From Salinibaculum litoreum (lineage in GTDB: Archaea; Halobacteriota; Halobacteria; Halobacteriales; Haloarculaceae), in the NCBI GenBank assembly GCA_009789175.1, contig CP046866.1:2480001-2544000 (forward strand): a DNA stretch of 64,000 nucleotides, read 5' to 3'. How positions within the stretch are numbered: position 1 is the first letter of the stretch; every line of letters begins with the position of its first letter. The translations under genes and the position numbers were made by a program. A model generated the notes under the pieces. The model had not been told where the DNA came from. It did not search any database and saw only the letters and a list, made by a program, of their open reading frames with translations. Shown here piece after piece: positions 1 to 9,104 of the stretch.

Positions 1-135
1 TTCGAATCGCCACGGGGCAGCAGCGCCGAGGAAGTCGCCGAAGCGATGGACATCACCGGCCCGACGCTGTTACACCACCTCCGTGCCGGTCAACGGAAAC
101 TGCTGTCGGAGTTTCTCGATGTCCGCGAGGAGTAA
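1..135 (+). CDS. C-terminal end of HTH_10 (bacterio-opsin activator type) regulator, partial
   Basis: Only the last 44 codons lie in the window. They read FESPRGSSAEEVAEAMDITG, then a helix with TLLHHLRAGQRKLL, and end at TAA. This is the helix-turn-helix signature of the HTH_10 family at the C terminus of haloarchaeal Bat-like regulators; the second helix is the presumed DNA-recognition helix. The sensor part is outside the window, so the signal it reads cannot be given. About 130 bases separate it from the ABC exporter genes, which have their own TATA-like box. Family identity is fairly sure, the target is unknown. Confidence 0.75.
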   Translation, partial: FESPRGSSAEEVAEAMDITGPTLLHHLRAGQRKLLSEFLDVREE

Positions 136-263
136 CGATGCCCACAGTGGTGTGGCCCTCTCCACTCCGTCGCACGTGCCGCTGTGACAGTCGTTGTGAG
201 CGCAGTTGCTGACTCGGAAACTGTGCGCTCCCTTTTAAGTTTCCGCTAGTGTCAGGTTTCCCT

Positions 264-1172
264 ATGGCAGCAATCGAAGCCACAAATGTCTCCAAGCGAT
301 ACGACACGGTCATCGCCCTGGACCGTGTCAACCTCACAGTCGAGGAAGGCGAGACGTTTGGCTTTCTCGGCCCGAACGGAGCCGGGAAGTCGACGTTCAT
401 CAACGCCTTGCTCGATTTCGTCAAGCCCACCGACGGGTCCCTCTCGATTTTCGGACACGACTGCCAGCGTGAGGGGGTCGCCGCCCGCAATCGCATCGGC
501 GTTCTCCCCGAGGGATACTCGGTATTCGAGCGGCTGACCGGCCGCCAGCACGTCGAGTACGCCATCGAGTCGAAAGACGCCGACGACGACCCCATCGCGT
601 TGCTCGACCGGGTGAACATGCGCGACGCCGCCGACCGCAACGCCGCGGACTACTCGAAAGGGATGGCCCAGCGACTGGTGCTGGCGATGGCGCTGGCCGG
701 CGAGCCGGACCTCCTGCTTCTCGATGAGCCGACGACAGGACTTGACCCCAACGGGGCCGCGGAGATGCGTCAAATCCTCAAAGAGGAAAACGAGCGCGGA
801 GCGACCATTTTCTTCTCCAGTCACATCCTCGAACAGGTCGAGGCCGTCTGTGACCGGGTTGGCATCCTCCAGGCCGGCGAACTCGTCGCCGTCGACACCA
901 TCGAGGGGCTGCGGGAGTCACTGGGCGGCGGGACGAAACTCGTCATCACACCCAGCCAGCTCCAGAACGGCACGCTACAGGCCATCCGGACCGTCGAGGG
1001 CGTCGAGACGGCCGTGATGCGCGAGGACACAACCATCGAGGTAACCTGTACGAACGACGCGAAGATGGACGTACTGGTCGAACTGCGCGACGCCGGGGTG
1101 GACGTGGTGAACTTCCGCACGGAGGAGGCCTCACTCGAAGACATGTTCGTCGAGTACACGAACAACCGATGA
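264..1172 (+). CDS. ABC transporter ATP-binding protein (ABC-2 exporter type)
   Basis: 302-residue ATPase of an ABC-2 type exporter. Visible motifs: Walker A GPNGAGKST near residue 40, signature YSKGMAQRL, Walker B LLLLDEPTTGLDP and the H-loop SSHILE. It would power the two membrane proteins encoded next, on the cytoplasmic face. ATG 264 is preferred over GTG 249 because a TATA-like TTTTAAG at 233-239 lies about 26 bases upstream, the spacing of haloarchaeal leaderless transcripts. The stop overlaps the next start (ATGA), so the three genes are translationally coupled. The substrate cannot be deduced; family members include NosF-like copper-maturation and drug-export ATPases. Confidence 0.9.
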   Translation: MAAIEATNVSKRYDTVIALDRVNLTVEEGETFGFLGPNGAGKSTFINALLDFVKPTDGSLSIFGHDCQREGVAARNRIGVLPEGYSVFERLTGRQHVEYAIESKDADDDPIALLDRVNMRDAADRNAADYSKGMAQRLVLAMALAGEPDLLLLDEPTTGLDPNGAAEMRQILKEENERGATIFFSSHILEQVEAVCDRVGILQAGELVAVDTIEGLRESLGGGTKLVITPSQLQNGTLQAIRTVEGVETAVMREDTTIEVTCTNDAKMDVLVELRDAGVDVVNFRTEEASLEDMFVEYTNNR

Positions 1173-1978
1173 GCTGGACAGTCATCGCCCGACAGGACGG
1201 CCGTCAGACCCTGGGTGCCAAGTCGGTGAAGTACCTGCTTGGCCTGCTGGTGCTGGTCGTCATGCTGACGGCGTACATCTATCCCATCACCGGCGAGGAG
1301 CCGATTACGACCGCCCGCTTTACCGGCTACGTCACCGGCTGGCTCACGACGCTGGTGCCGCTTGTCGGCATTCTCGTGGGCTACAACGCCGTCGTCAGCG
1401 AACGCGAATCCGGCGCACTTCGGCTCTCGCTGGCGCTGCCCCACAGCCGCCGGGACGTCCTCGTCGGGAAGCTTGCGGGTCGTGCGGGGGTGCTTGCCGG
1501 GACGGTACTGGCAACGCTCGTCGCCGCGGGCGCACTCGTCGTCTACCCCTACGGCGACCTCGAACTGCCGCGGTCGCTCGCCTTTATGCTGCTCACGGTC
1601 GGATTCTCGCTGCTGTGGACCGCCCTTGGTGTTGCCGTCTCGCTGTCGGTCGCCACCAAGCGACAGGCGCTCGTGTTGGCGTTTGGCTTCTTTTTCATCT
1701 TCGTCTTCGCGTGGGGGACCGTCGAGAGCGCACTGGAGTTGGGGCTGAACGCCGCCGGCGTCATCGACGGCGACCTCCCCGGTGCCGTGCAGTTTCTCTT
1801 CGGGCTCTCGCCGAACCAGGCGTATACGACCGTCACTGATGGCTTTCTCAACCCCGCCGCCAGCGTCTCCGGGCCGTGGTATCTAAACGAGTGGGCCGCA
1901 CTCGTCATCTTCCTCGCCTGGCTGGTCGTGCCGCTGGGGCTTGCCTACCTGCGCTTTTCCGGGAGGGACCTCGCATGA
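1169..1978 (+). CDS. ABC-2 type permease, first copy
   Basis: 269-residue integral membrane protein with about six hydrophobic segments. A conserved cytoplasmic stretch after the second segment contains VSERESGALRLSLALPHSRR, typical of NosY/ABC-2 permeases and thought to contact the ATPase. It overlaps the ATPase gene by 4 bases and the following permease by 4 bases. It is clearly homologous to that next protein, so the exporter probably works as a heterodimer of two related permeases. Substrate unknown. Confidence 0.88.
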   Translation: MSWTVIARQDGRQTLGAKSVKYLLGLLVLVVMLTAYIYPITGEEPITTARFTGYVTGWLTTLVPLVGILVGYNAVVSERESGALRLSLALPHSRRDVLVGKLAGRAGVLAGTVLATLVAAGALVVYPYGDLELPRSLAFMLLTVGFSLLWTALGVAVSLSVATKRQALVLAFGFFFIFVFAWGTVESALELGLNAAGVIDGDLPGAVQFLFGLSPNQAYTTVTDGFLNPAASVSGPWYLNEWAALVIFLAWLVVPLGLAYLRFSGRDLA

Positions 1979-2793
1979 CCTGGCAGGATATCGCCCGCAA
2001 GGATGTCAGCGACGCCGGCCGCTCCCGGACGCTGTGGGCGCTGGCCGGGCTCTTGCTCGTCGGGTTCGTTGGCTACAGCTACGGACATACCTATCTCGGC
2101 GAGGACAGTTTCCCCGCCTTCCTCGAAGGGCTCGCACAGGTCATCGGCTCCGGACTGCCGTTGCTTGGCATCCTGCTCGGCTACAAGTCAATCGTCCACG
2201 AGCGCAAAAGCGGTAGCCTCTTCCTGACGCTGTCGTTCCCACACTCCCGGCGGGACGTGATAGTCGGGAAGTTCGTCGGCCGCGCCATCGTGTTGCTCGC
2301 GCCGACGCTCGTGGCACTCATCGTCGCCGGAGTCGTGGGTGCCGTTCGCTATGGCACCGACGGCCTCGCGCTGTTCCCCTGGTTCCTCCTCGCGACCGCC
2401 CTCTATGGGGTTGTCTTCGTGGCGATCTCGATGGCGCTGTCGATGTGGACGACCGTCGACCGCTGGATTACCTTCGGCGCATTAGGGAGCTATCTCCTCC
2501 TGGTCCAGCTGTGGGACAACTTCCACAGCCTGACGATACTCCTCCTGCATCGCTTTGACTTCTCGGTGTTTGCCGATATGCCGGACTGGGCACTGCTGTT
2601 CCGACTGCTCAAGCCAAGTGAGGCCTACTATCGGCTGCTCCGTGCCGGCTTCGACGTGAGCCTGGCTGGCCGGTACGTCGGTGACGGGACGCCCCTCTAC
2701 GTCGAATGGTGGATGGCACTCGTGTTGCTGGCGCTGTGGTGTGCAGTCCCGCTTGCGGTCGGCTTCCGCCGGTTCGGTACCACCGACCTCTAG
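1975..2793 (+). CDS. ABC-2 type permease, second copy
   Basis: 272-residue membrane protein, paralogous to the preceding one: both begin M-[ST]-W-x-x-I-A-R-[QK]-D, and both carry the ERxSGxLxLxLxxPHSRRDV block followed by VGK and GRA. The start at 1975 overlaps the upstream stop and aligns with the paralogue's N terminus, so the longer upstream extension of the frame is rejected. About six membrane segments. With its neighbours it forms a three-gene exporter operon. The pair looks like an old tandem duplication. Confidence 0.88.
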   Translation: MTWQDIARKDVSDAGRSRTLWALAGLLLVGFVGYSYGHTYLGEDSFPAFLEGLAQVIGSGLPLLGILLGYKSIVHERKSGSLFLTLSFPHSRRDVIVGKFVGRAIVLLAPTLVALIVAGVVGAVRYGTDGLALFPWFLLATALYGVVFVAISMALSMWTTVDRWITFGALGSYLLLVQLWDNFHSLTILLLHRFDFSVFADMPDWALLFRLLKPSEAYYRLLRAGFDVSLAGRYVGDGTPLYVEWWMALVLLALWCAVPLAVGFRRFGTTDL

Positions 2794-2816
2794 AGAATCG
2801 AATCCGCTCGCTCGTA

Positions 2817-3140
2817 CTAGGCGATCCGCGTGTACGCGATGCCGAGGGCTAGTGCGGCCACGCTGACGCCGCCAAGCAGTTGCAGCGGACCACCGAAGAA
2901 CAAAAGCGGCGCGGCGACCAGCGCGGTGAGCGCTGTCCCGAGCCTGACTTTCGTGGATGCCCCGGTGGCGACGTAAGTCGACCCCGCCAGCGCCAGCGCG
3001 AGGCCGAGCCCAGCAGCCATCGTCGTGGCACCGAAGGTATCCTGGACGGTGAGCCCGATGGCGGCAAGCGCGAACCCCGCCATGGCAACATGTGCGACCT
3101 GTGGCTCTGCAAGCGAGACGTACTTTCGGAGGGCCTGCAT
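2817..3140 (-). CDS. Small four-helix membrane protein, unknown function
   Basis: 107 residues, almost entirely hydrophobic, with about four predicted membrane helices rich in Ala, Gly and Leu. A short polar N terminus (MQALRKYVSLAEP) precedes the first helix. The gene faces the exporter operon tail to tail and is divergent from the beta-CASP RNase gene. An AAATAC sequence about 25 bases before the ATG may be its TATA box. I recognise no family motif. Coding status is supported by the clean membrane pattern and position. Confidence 0.65.
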   Translation of the reverse strand: MQALRKYVSLAEPQVAHVAMAGFALAAIGLTVQDTFGATTMAAGLGLALALAGSTYVATGASTKVRLGTALTALVAAPLLFFGGPLQLLGGVSVAALALGIAYTRIA

Positions 3141-3243
3141 GATAGCTAACAGTATTTCTCCGCTTGGTTAAGCGTTATTAAGGAGGGACGGTGAGACAGC
3201 CGAAACCGACGGCATCAAGCGACGCGAGCGTGTATCCCGGGAC

Positions 3244-4500
3244 ATGGACCTGCGGTTTCTCGGCGGCGCTGGCGAGGTCGGTCGGAGTGCCATCCTCGTC
3301 GACGAGAGCCTGCTGTTGGACTTTGGGATGAAGACGGAGACGCCACCACAGTTTCCGGTCGGTGGCTTCCGTGGCGAGGAGGCGGTCGACCCCGACGCCG
3401 TCGTCGTCTCCCACGGCCACCTTGACCACGTCGGGGCGATTCCCGCGTTGCTGTCGGGCGATTCACGCCCGCCGATTCACTGGACGCCGCCGACTCGCGA
3501 CCTCACGCTCCGGCTTGGGGAGGACACGCTCAAGTTGCACGGAGGGACATACGACTGTCCTTTCACCGAGACGGAGCTGCGTCGCGTGACGCAAGTCTCG
3601 GAGACACATGGCTACCGAGAGTCCTTCGAGGCGGCGGGCTATGCGGTGACGTTTTTCGACGCCGGCCACATCCCCGGCAGCGCCCACGTCCTCGTCGACG
3701 ACGGGGAGACTCGTCTGCTCTACTCCGGCGACTTCCATACGTCGAATCAACGATTGGTCGCGGGGACGACTGCCCGCCCCGAGGCGGACGTGGTCATCTG
3801 TGAGAGCACCTACTCCGACGTGTCCCACGACCCGCGCGGGGACGTGGAGGAGCGCTTCGCCGAGAGCGTGAAAACGACCATCTGGGAGGGCGGGACCGTC
3901 GTCGTGCCCGCCTTCGCCATCGGGCGGACACAGGAGATGCTCATGGTCTGTGAGGCCCACGATATCCCGTGTTACGTCGACGGGATGGGCGTCGAGATAA
4001 CCGAGCAGTTCCGCCGCCACGGCGGGTTCGTCCGCGACGCCGACGCGCTCAAACGAGCCAGCGCCCACGCCCGCATCGTCGACGGCCGCGACGGCCAGCG
4101 CAAGCGCATCGCCGAGCAAAACGTCGCCATCATCACCACCAGCGGGATGCTCTCGGGCGGCCCGGCGATGACCTACATTCCGGAAATCCGGCGGCGGCCG
4201 GTGAACAAAATCGCCATGACGGGCTACCAGGTCGAGGGGACACCGGGGCGGAACTTGCTGGAGACCGGCAGCGCCGAAATCGACGGGCGCGTGATGCCCG
4301 TGAGTGCGCAGGTCGAACAGTACGACTTCTCTGCCCATGCCGACCGGGAGGGACTGTGTGAGTTCCTCACAGACTATCGGGACACGAAGGTGCTGGTCAA
4401 TCACGGCGACCGCTGTGAAGCCTTCGCAGAGGAGCTTGCAGCCGAGGGGTTCGACGCAGCGGCACCGTCGCTGGGAGCGACGTGGAGCGTTGGGGACTGA
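3244..4500 (+). CDS. Metallo-beta-lactamase/beta-CASP ribonuclease (aCPSF2/RNase J-like)
   Basis: 418 residues. The MBL metal-binding motif SHGHLDHVG is near residue 58, with further metal ligands DAGHIPGSAH and YSGDFH. The beta-CASP region follows, with VVPAFAIGRTQEML, SGMLSGGPA and a C-terminal SAHADR and NHGD. This is the layout of archaeal CPSF-like nucleases that cut or trim RNA, probably as a dimer with two zinc ions. There is no N-terminal KH domain, so it is the aCPSF2-type short form and not aCPSF1. It stands alone between a small membrane-protein gene and the antiporter. Confidence 0.88.
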   Translation: MDLRFLGGAGEVGRSAILVDESLLLDFGMKTETPPQFPVGGFRGEEAVDPDAVVVSHGHLDHVGAIPALLSGDSRPPIHWTPPTRDLTLRLGEDTLKLHGGTYDCPFTETELRRVTQVSETHGYRESFEAAGYAVTFFDAGHIPGSAHVLVDDGETRLLYSGDFHTSNQRLVAGTTARPEADVVICESTYSDVSHDPRGDVEERFAESVKTTIWEGGTVVVPAFAIGRTQEMLMVCEAHDIPCYVDGMGVEITEQFRRHGGFVRDADALKRASAHARIVDGRDGQRKRIAEQNVAIITTSGMLSGGPAMTYIPEIRRRPVNKIAMTGYQVEGTPGRNLLETGSAEIDGRVMPVSAQVEQYDFSAHADREGLCEFLTDYRDTKVLVNHGDRCEAFAEELAAEGFDAAAPSLGATWSVGD

Positions 4501-4672
4501 GACTGTCGGCTGTAGTTTTTCAATCTATTCCGGGGAACTCCTGAATTTTCTGCGACTCTACAGCAGTGTTTGGCACTGCTCTTTTCACGTACGTACAGCT
4601 GACACGATGAACCCCGTGACGAAAAGCCACTATTAAGAGCATCAGCCGGCACGTTGGCCGTAGAGACGCTAT

Positions 4673-6244
4673 ATGGTGGGCGAAACGCCAGATTCAGATG
4701 CTGTTGACGCTGAGTTACGCACGGATGTTGAAAACGCGGACACGGCGGGACCGGATATCCGGTTCCGCGGTGGCCGGTGGGTGAGTGCACTCCCGCTCGC
4801 GTTTTTCGTCGTCTGGGCCATCTTCCAGAGTGGCGTGTTGCGAATCAGCGACACGACTGGCCTGGTCGGCGGGATGCTTATCGGGCTCATCCTCGGCCTG
4901 TTTCTCGTGAAAGGCTCCTGGAAGACATACGCAGATACCATCTTCGAGGGGATGACCAGACAGGTCGCCGCGACGGCAGTGGTCGCGTGGCTGTGGGCCG
5001 GCATGTTCGCCGAGACCATCCAGACCGGCGGGTTCGTCAGCGGCCTCGTCTGGGCGGCAAACGCCGCCGACATCGGGGCCGGCCTGTTCCCCGCGGCCAC
5101 GTTCATCCTCGCGGGCCTGTTGACGACGGGCATCGGGACCGGATACGGGGCGACAGTCGCGTTTTCCTCGCTGTTTTTCCCCGCCGGGGTGTTGCTCGGC
5201 GCGAACCCCGTCCTCCTGTTCGGAGCAATTCTCTCTGGTGCGGTCTTCGGTGACAACCTCGCGCCGGTCAGTGACACCACCATCGTGAGCGCGGTCACGC
5301 AGGACGCCGACATCGGTGGCGTCGTCGCCTCGCGGTTCAAATACGCAATCGTCGCCGCGGTGCTCGCGTTTGCCGCCTACGTCATCGCGGGCCTCTCGAT
5401 GAGCGGCCCGGAAATCTCCGGTCAGGCCCGGGAAGTGCTCATCCAGAACAGCGACCCGGTCGGCCTGGTCCATCTCGTCTCGATGCTCGTCGTCATCGGC
5501 ACGGCTGTCGCCGGCCGGCACATCGTCGAGGCAATCTCGTGGGGCCTGGTCGTCGCGGTCGGCTTCAATCTCGCGCTCGGCCTCGCGTCGGTCAGCGAGA
5601 TGCTCGTCTTCAGGGCTCCCCAGGACCTCGGCGTCGCACAGTCGCTCTCGTGGCTGCCGTTTCTCGAACTCGCATCGACGGATAGTGTGGGTATCGGCGG
5701 AAGCATCATCACCGGCGCACAGGGCTTTTTCCCGCTGATCGTGCTGGTGTTGCTCATCGTCGCCGGCGCACAGATTATGATTCGTGGCGGCGGGTTCCAG
5801 GCGATACTGGAGTGGCTGCTGAGTTCCGTCGCGACCAGCGTCCGCCGGTCGGAACTGGCCATGGTGCTCGGAACGGCACTGGTCAACGCCATGATTACGA
5901 TAAACACCGCCGCCGAAATCGCCATCGCGCCCTACATCGCACGCCTCGGCGAACGGTTCAACATCAACGGCTACCGCCGGGCGAACATCCTCGACGCGAA
6001 CACGTCGGCGCTTGGGTATATCTTCCCGTGGTCGGGCGGCCTGCTGGTCGGCTTTGCAGTCATCGAATCGCTGCCAAACCAGTTCGAGTGGTTCACCGAA
6101 TCGATGGTCGTCAACCCCATCGATGTCTTCCCCTTCGTCTTCCACGGATGGTTGCTCGTGGGCGTTTTCATCCTGGCTGCACTCACCGGCTTCGGCCGTG
6201 AGTACACGACCGACCGGACGGTCGAGGAGGTCGAGCGCGTATGA
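4673..6244 (+). CDS. nhaC: NhaC-family Na+/H+ antiporter
   Basis: 523 residues with about 12 membrane helices. Family-typical segments include TGIGTGYGATVAFSSLFFPAG, FGDNLAPVSDTT and, near the C terminus, YRRANILDANTSALGYIFPW. It most likely exchanges cytoplasmic Na+ for protons, a basic need in a halophile, but NhaC relatives also carry malate/lactate or other solutes, so the substrate is inferred. TATTAAG at about 4631 would give a short 5' leader before ATG 4673. The next gene overlaps by 4 bases (ATGA), implying coupled expression. Confidence 0.88.
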   Translation: MVGETPDSDAVDAELRTDVENADTAGPDIRFRGGRWVSALPLAFFVVWAIFQSGVLRISDTTGLVGGMLIGLILGLFLVKGSWKTYADTIFEGMTRQVAATAVVAWLWAGMFAETIQTGGFVSGLVWAANAADIGAGLFPAATFILAGLLTTGIGTGYGATVAFSSLFFPAGVLLGANPVLLFGAILSGAVFGDNLAPVSDTTIVSAVTQDADIGGVVASRFKYAIVAAVLAFAAYVIAGLSMSGPEISGQAREVLIQNSDPVGLVHLVSMLVVIGTAVAGRHIVEAISWGLVVAVGFNLALGLASVSEMLVFRAPQDLGVAQSLSWLPFLELASTDSVGIGGSIITGAQGFFPLIVLVLLIVAGAQIMIRGGGFQAILEWLLSSVATSVRRSELAMVLGTALVNAMITINTAAEIAIAPYIARLGERFNINGYRRANILDANTSALGYIFPWSGGLLVGFAVIESLPNQFEWFTESMVVNPIDVFPFVFHGWLLVGVFILAALTGFGREYTTDRTVEEVERV

Positions 6245-6507
6245 GTTTCGTCTCGAAGTACCTGACTGGCTGGTCGTTCCGTACGACGACACCCAGCTTC
6301 GAGGAAGGACAGGAAGTGTCGCTGTTCGTGACCGGCACTCGCGGCGGGACGCCGGTCGCACGCGTCGGCGACACGGTACTGCGACTCTCGAATGCACCCC
6401 CGGAAGCCGTCGACAGCCGCGTCCGGGCACGGGTCACAGCGTTCGACGAGACCGACCACACCGGCGAGGCCGAATACATAGAAACCGTCGGCGAGAGCGC
6501 CTTCTAG
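6241..6507 (+). CDS. Small TRAM-like domain protein
   Basis: 88 residues, start overlapping the antiporter stop. The body (EEGQEVSLFVTGTRGGTPVA, then ARVTAFDETDHTGEAEYIE) has the spacing of a TRAM-like five-stranded beta-barrel, as found in small archaeal RNA-binding proteins, but the match is by eye only. No cysteines, no membrane segment. The overlap with nhaC suggests co-expression without proving a shared role. Its stop is directly followed by the stop of the convergent gene (6507/6508, no gap). Confidence 0.6.
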   Translation: MSFVSKYLTGWSFRTTTPSFEEGQEVSLFVTGTRGGTPVARVGDTVLRLSNAPPEAVDSRVRARVTAFDETDHTGEAEYIETVGESAF

Positions 6508-6783
6508 TCAGGCGACATCCGGTCGCACCTGGAACCGCTGGTAGCTGCCTTTCGAGAGGTCGAGCGACCCGACCCACCAGTTCCACCGCTCGACCAGCGT
6601 GTGCTCGTCAGGTGCGTCGGTCAGATGGCCGATGACCGTATCGACTGTCAGTTCGTAGTCAAAGTCCGCCGCAATCCGGCCCGAGTCTGCGAGGTCACGC
6701 GCCTGCCGCGAGATGGCTCGCCGCGTCTGCTCGTCGCCGCCGAACTGCGTCTCGAGTTCGCGTTCGAGTCTCCCCCGTTTCAT
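6508..6783 (-). CDS. Conserved-looking small protein of unknown function
   Basis: 91 residues beginning MKRGRLERELETQFGG. This start is chosen over two upstream in-frame ATGs because ACTTTGAAG at about 6808-6816 is a TATA-like box about 26 bases before 6783. The N-terminal half looks helical and charged (DEQTRRAISRQARDLADSGR), the C-terminal half has aromatic residues (ERWNWWVGSLDLSKGSY). I do not recognise the family. It lies between the antiporter operon and the RNase P RNA gene and abuts the convergent stop. Confidence 0.6.
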   Translation of the reverse strand: MKRGRLERELETQFGGDEQTRRAISRQARDLADSGRIAADFDYELTVDTVIGHLTDAPDEHTLVERWNWWVGSLDLSKGSYQRFQVRPDVA

Positions 6784-6875
6784 ATGTGAACAGACAGCAC
6801 ATAGCATCTTCAAAGTTCGCACAGGGTGGGTTGTCTGTACGCAGAACGCGCCAGCGTCGCGGCTAGCGAGTGCAA

Positions 6876-7250
6876 GCGGCTGAGGGGAGTAAGCCCCCTT
6901 CTGTTCGGCCCGGCATTCGGCTGAGCGTCCGAACCAGTGTCCGGGCTACCTTGTGGTCCGGACTTGCACCGGCGAGGATTCGCCGTTCCATCGATTCGTC
7001 GCCATCGACCCTCGGCGGGGTCTCCCCCTCCCTTGCGGTCGGGGTTCGCACGCCTCATCGGTCCGGCGACGCCGTGTCGTTTCTGTTCCAGAGCCGGCGG
7101 TCTCCCGCCCCGGGTTTGCACCCGGTCGCCTGCCTGGACGGTGGGGGGACTTTCCTCATGGGCGCGCCCGAAGGGCGCGAAACCGAGGCGGCGATAGCCG
7201 CCGAGGCGCACCTATCGAGCGGCCCACGGGGGCCGGGCTCCCTCTGCCAT
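6876..7250 (-). ncRNA. rnpB: RNase P RNA (archaeal type A-like)
   Basis: Read on the minus strand, the segment has the universally conserved GAGGAAAGUCC element (near 7158-7148) and, near the 3' end, ACAGAAGGGGGCUUACU, the two halves of the catalytic P4 region. The termini pair as helix P1: GGC-A-GAGGG at the 5' end (7248 downward) with CCCUC-A-GCC at the 3' end (about 6886-6878). Length about 370 nt suits haloarchaea. Its role is cutting 5' leaders from pre-tRNAs with several Rpp proteins. Ends are good to a few bases; no protein gene overlaps it. Confidence 0.93.
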
Positions 7251-7271
7251 CCACAGGTAGATTGTCGGCGG

Positions 7272-7279
7272 CCCTAAGG
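7272..7279 (-). promoter_or_regulatory. TATA-like box of the RNase P RNA gene
   Basis: CCTTAGGG on the minus strand is centred about 25 bases before the predicted 5' end of RNase P RNA at about 7250. It overlaps the stop codon (7274-7276) of the upstream kinase gene, so the ncRNA promoter is embedded in a coding 3' end. Inferred from spacing only. Confidence 0.5.
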
Positions 7280-8968
7280 CGTTCGGTCGTCGACCAGCCC
7301 AGGGATGCGCAACCGGGCGACTGTCCCCCCGTCGGCCGGGCGCTCGAAGGAGATGTCCCCGCCGAGTGCGGTCATCCCCCAGACCACCGCCCACAGCCCC
7401 ATGCCGCTACCGTGTTCGAGTGCGCTCTCCTCGCCGGCATCGAGCACCGAGAGTTCGTGGTCGGGAATACCGGGGCCGTCGTCGCTGACCGTCAGAAGGA
7501 CCGACCCGCCGTCTGCCGGCGTCCGCTCGGCGGTCATCTCGACGGTCGGGTCATCCCCGCCGTGGACGAGGCCGTTCTCGACGAGGCTCTCGACGACCAG
7601 CGAGAGCACCTCGTGGTCGGATTCGACGATGATGTCCCCGGGCACGTCGACCGTCACCGTCCCAGCGTGGGCTGTTTGGCAGTCCTCGGCGACCGCGGCG
7701 AGGAGGTCGGCGACCGCGATATCTTCATACGTCATCTCGCCGTCCAGCGCCTGTGTGGCCTGACGGGCCTTCTCGCCGAGGCCGACCAGCCCCTGTGACT
7801 GGGCCTCGATGCGGCCGGCGTAGTCGGAGATGTCGTCGTCGGCCTTCGACTCGATGAGGTCGGCGTAGTTGATGACGACGTTGAGGTCGTTGCGGAGGTT
7901 GTGCCGGAGGATGCGGTTGAGCACCTCCAGCCGTTGCTTGCGCTGGCGCTCGTCGGTCACGTCCTGAAAGACGACGGTGTAGCCCACGTGTGTCTCTGCG
8001 GGGTCCACGAGCGGCGTGACGGCGACGTTGAACTCCCGGCGGCGGCCACCCAGCTGGAGGGTAACGGCCTGTTCGCCGCCATCGAGGTCGACATCGTCGC
8101 CGCCATACAGCGAGTCCAGCGGGTCGGTCAGGGCGGCGCGTTTCGAGACGCCAAAGAGGTCCTCGGCGGCGGCGTTGAGCGTGATGACCCGGGATTGGCG
8201 GTCGACCATCGCCACGGCGGTGCCGATGTCGTCGATAGCGGCCCGCTCGCCGGTCCGGCGGGTCGCCGGCTTGAACTCGAACATGGTGCTGCCAAAGAGG
8301 GCGTACATATCCAGCAGGACGTGGGGGAGAAACATCGCCGCGGTGAGGTTCAGGGGATAGGAGCCGAGTTCGAACGCCCACGCGGTGAAGGCGATGGCGG
8401 GTGGAATCGGCGTTAACGCCAGTGCGATAGCCTGCCTGCGAAAGAGAGGACCGTAGCTGACGACCGTATCCACCAGCACGAACGTTCCGACCGCCCCCAG
8501 CGCGAACACGCCGAAGTACTGGATGAACACCCACGCGTGGTGGGTGTAGGTCACTGTCGCCGCACCGAAGACGGGGGCAACGGCGAAGTCACTCCAGACG
8601 AGGTGGTGCCACGGATTCGTCAGGATGAGTGCCGTCGAGAGGGTCTCGAAAGCCACCGCAGCGTAGAAACCGGGGGAGTGAACCAAGTCGACGCGGCCGG
8701 TGTAGGTCAGCGCAAAGCCCAGGAAGAACACGCCGATCCAGTTGACGGGAAGCCAGGTTAGTAGCTCCAGTGCGCGACGCAACGCCGGGTCGAAGACGAG
8801 CAAAGCGACCCCGTATGTGAGACACCAGAACACCTGGATGGCGATGACGACGAGAAACCACCGCCCGCCCGGTTCGTTCCGGTAGGGCCACAGATACCGG
8901 ACGAGGACGAGATTGGCGACCCCCGCACCGAGCGTGACGAGTACTGGCCACGGAGGTACGTCGACCAC
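7274..8968 (-). CDS. Sensor histidine kinase: 7TM sensor, PAS, HisKA-like, HATPase
   Basis: About 564 residues from GTG 8968. Order: seven membrane helices (7TM histidine-kinase N-terminal type), a PAS domain (from about residue 220), a dimerisation helix with the phospho-acceptor in ILRHNLRNDLNVV, then HATPase with N-box VVESLVENGLVHGG and G boxes SDDGPGIP and GSGMGLW. The GTG is chosen because TTTATA at 8996-8990 lies 26 bases upstream; the longer frame to 9106 would put unusual residues before the first helix. No response regulator is adjacent, so the partner is unknown. Confidence 0.88.
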   Translation of the reverse strand: MVDVPPWPVLVTLGAGVANLVLVRYLWPYRNEPGGRWFLVVIAIQVFWCLTYGVALLVFDPALRRALELLTWLPVNWIGVFFLGFALTYTGRVDLVHSPGFYAAVAFETLSTALILTNPWHHLVWSDFAVAPVFGAATVTYTHHAWVFIQYFGVFALGAVGTFVLVDTVVSYGPLFRRQAIALALTPIPPAIAFTAWAFELGSYPLNLTAAMFLPHVLLDMYALFGSTMFEFKPATRRTGERAAIDDIGTAVAMVDRQSRVITLNAAAEDLFGVSKRAALTDPLDSLYGGDDVDLDGGEQAVTLQLGGRRREFNVAVTPLVDPAETHVGYTVVFQDVTDERQRKQRLEVLNRILRHNLRNDLNVVINYADLIESKADDDISDYAGRIEAQSQGLVGLGEKARQATQALDGEMTYEDIAVADLLAAVAEDCQTAHAGTVTVDVPGDIIVESDHEVLSLVVESLVENGLVHGGDDPTVEMTAERTPADGGSVLLTVSDDGPGIPDHELSVLDAGEESALEHGSGMGLWAVVWGMTALGGDISFERPADGGTVARLRIPGLVDDRTP

Positions 8969-8989
8969 ACGCAGTGCTAGCGTGGCCGG

Positions 8990-8996
8990 TATAAAG
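8990..8996 (-). promoter_or_regulatory. TATA box of the 7TM kinase gene
   Basis: CTTTATA on the minus strand is centred 26 bases before GTG 8968. It decides the start of the kinase and implies a leaderless transcript. Confidence 0.6.
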
Positions 8997-9074
8997 AATT
9001 CCCGGGCGGGTACAACGATGCCAATCGCCCCCGAAGTTGCCACCACAGCACCCGGACCGGGCAGAGACGACAGC

Positions 9075-9081
9075 GTATTTA
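9075..9081 (+). promoter_or_regulatory. TATA box of the GT87 gene
   Basis: GTATTTA is centred about 26 bases before ATG 9105 and favours that ATG over the in-frame ATG at 9090. Together with the divergent kinase box it defines a two-promoter intergenic region of about 135 bases. Confidence 0.55.
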
Positions 9082-9104
9082 CCACTGGGATGACAGTCCC
9101 GGAC

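Noticed and set aside
4715-6430. 571-codon minus-strand frame opposite nhaC
   Set aside because: Asp/Arg-rich shadow of a clear membrane transporter; no domain.
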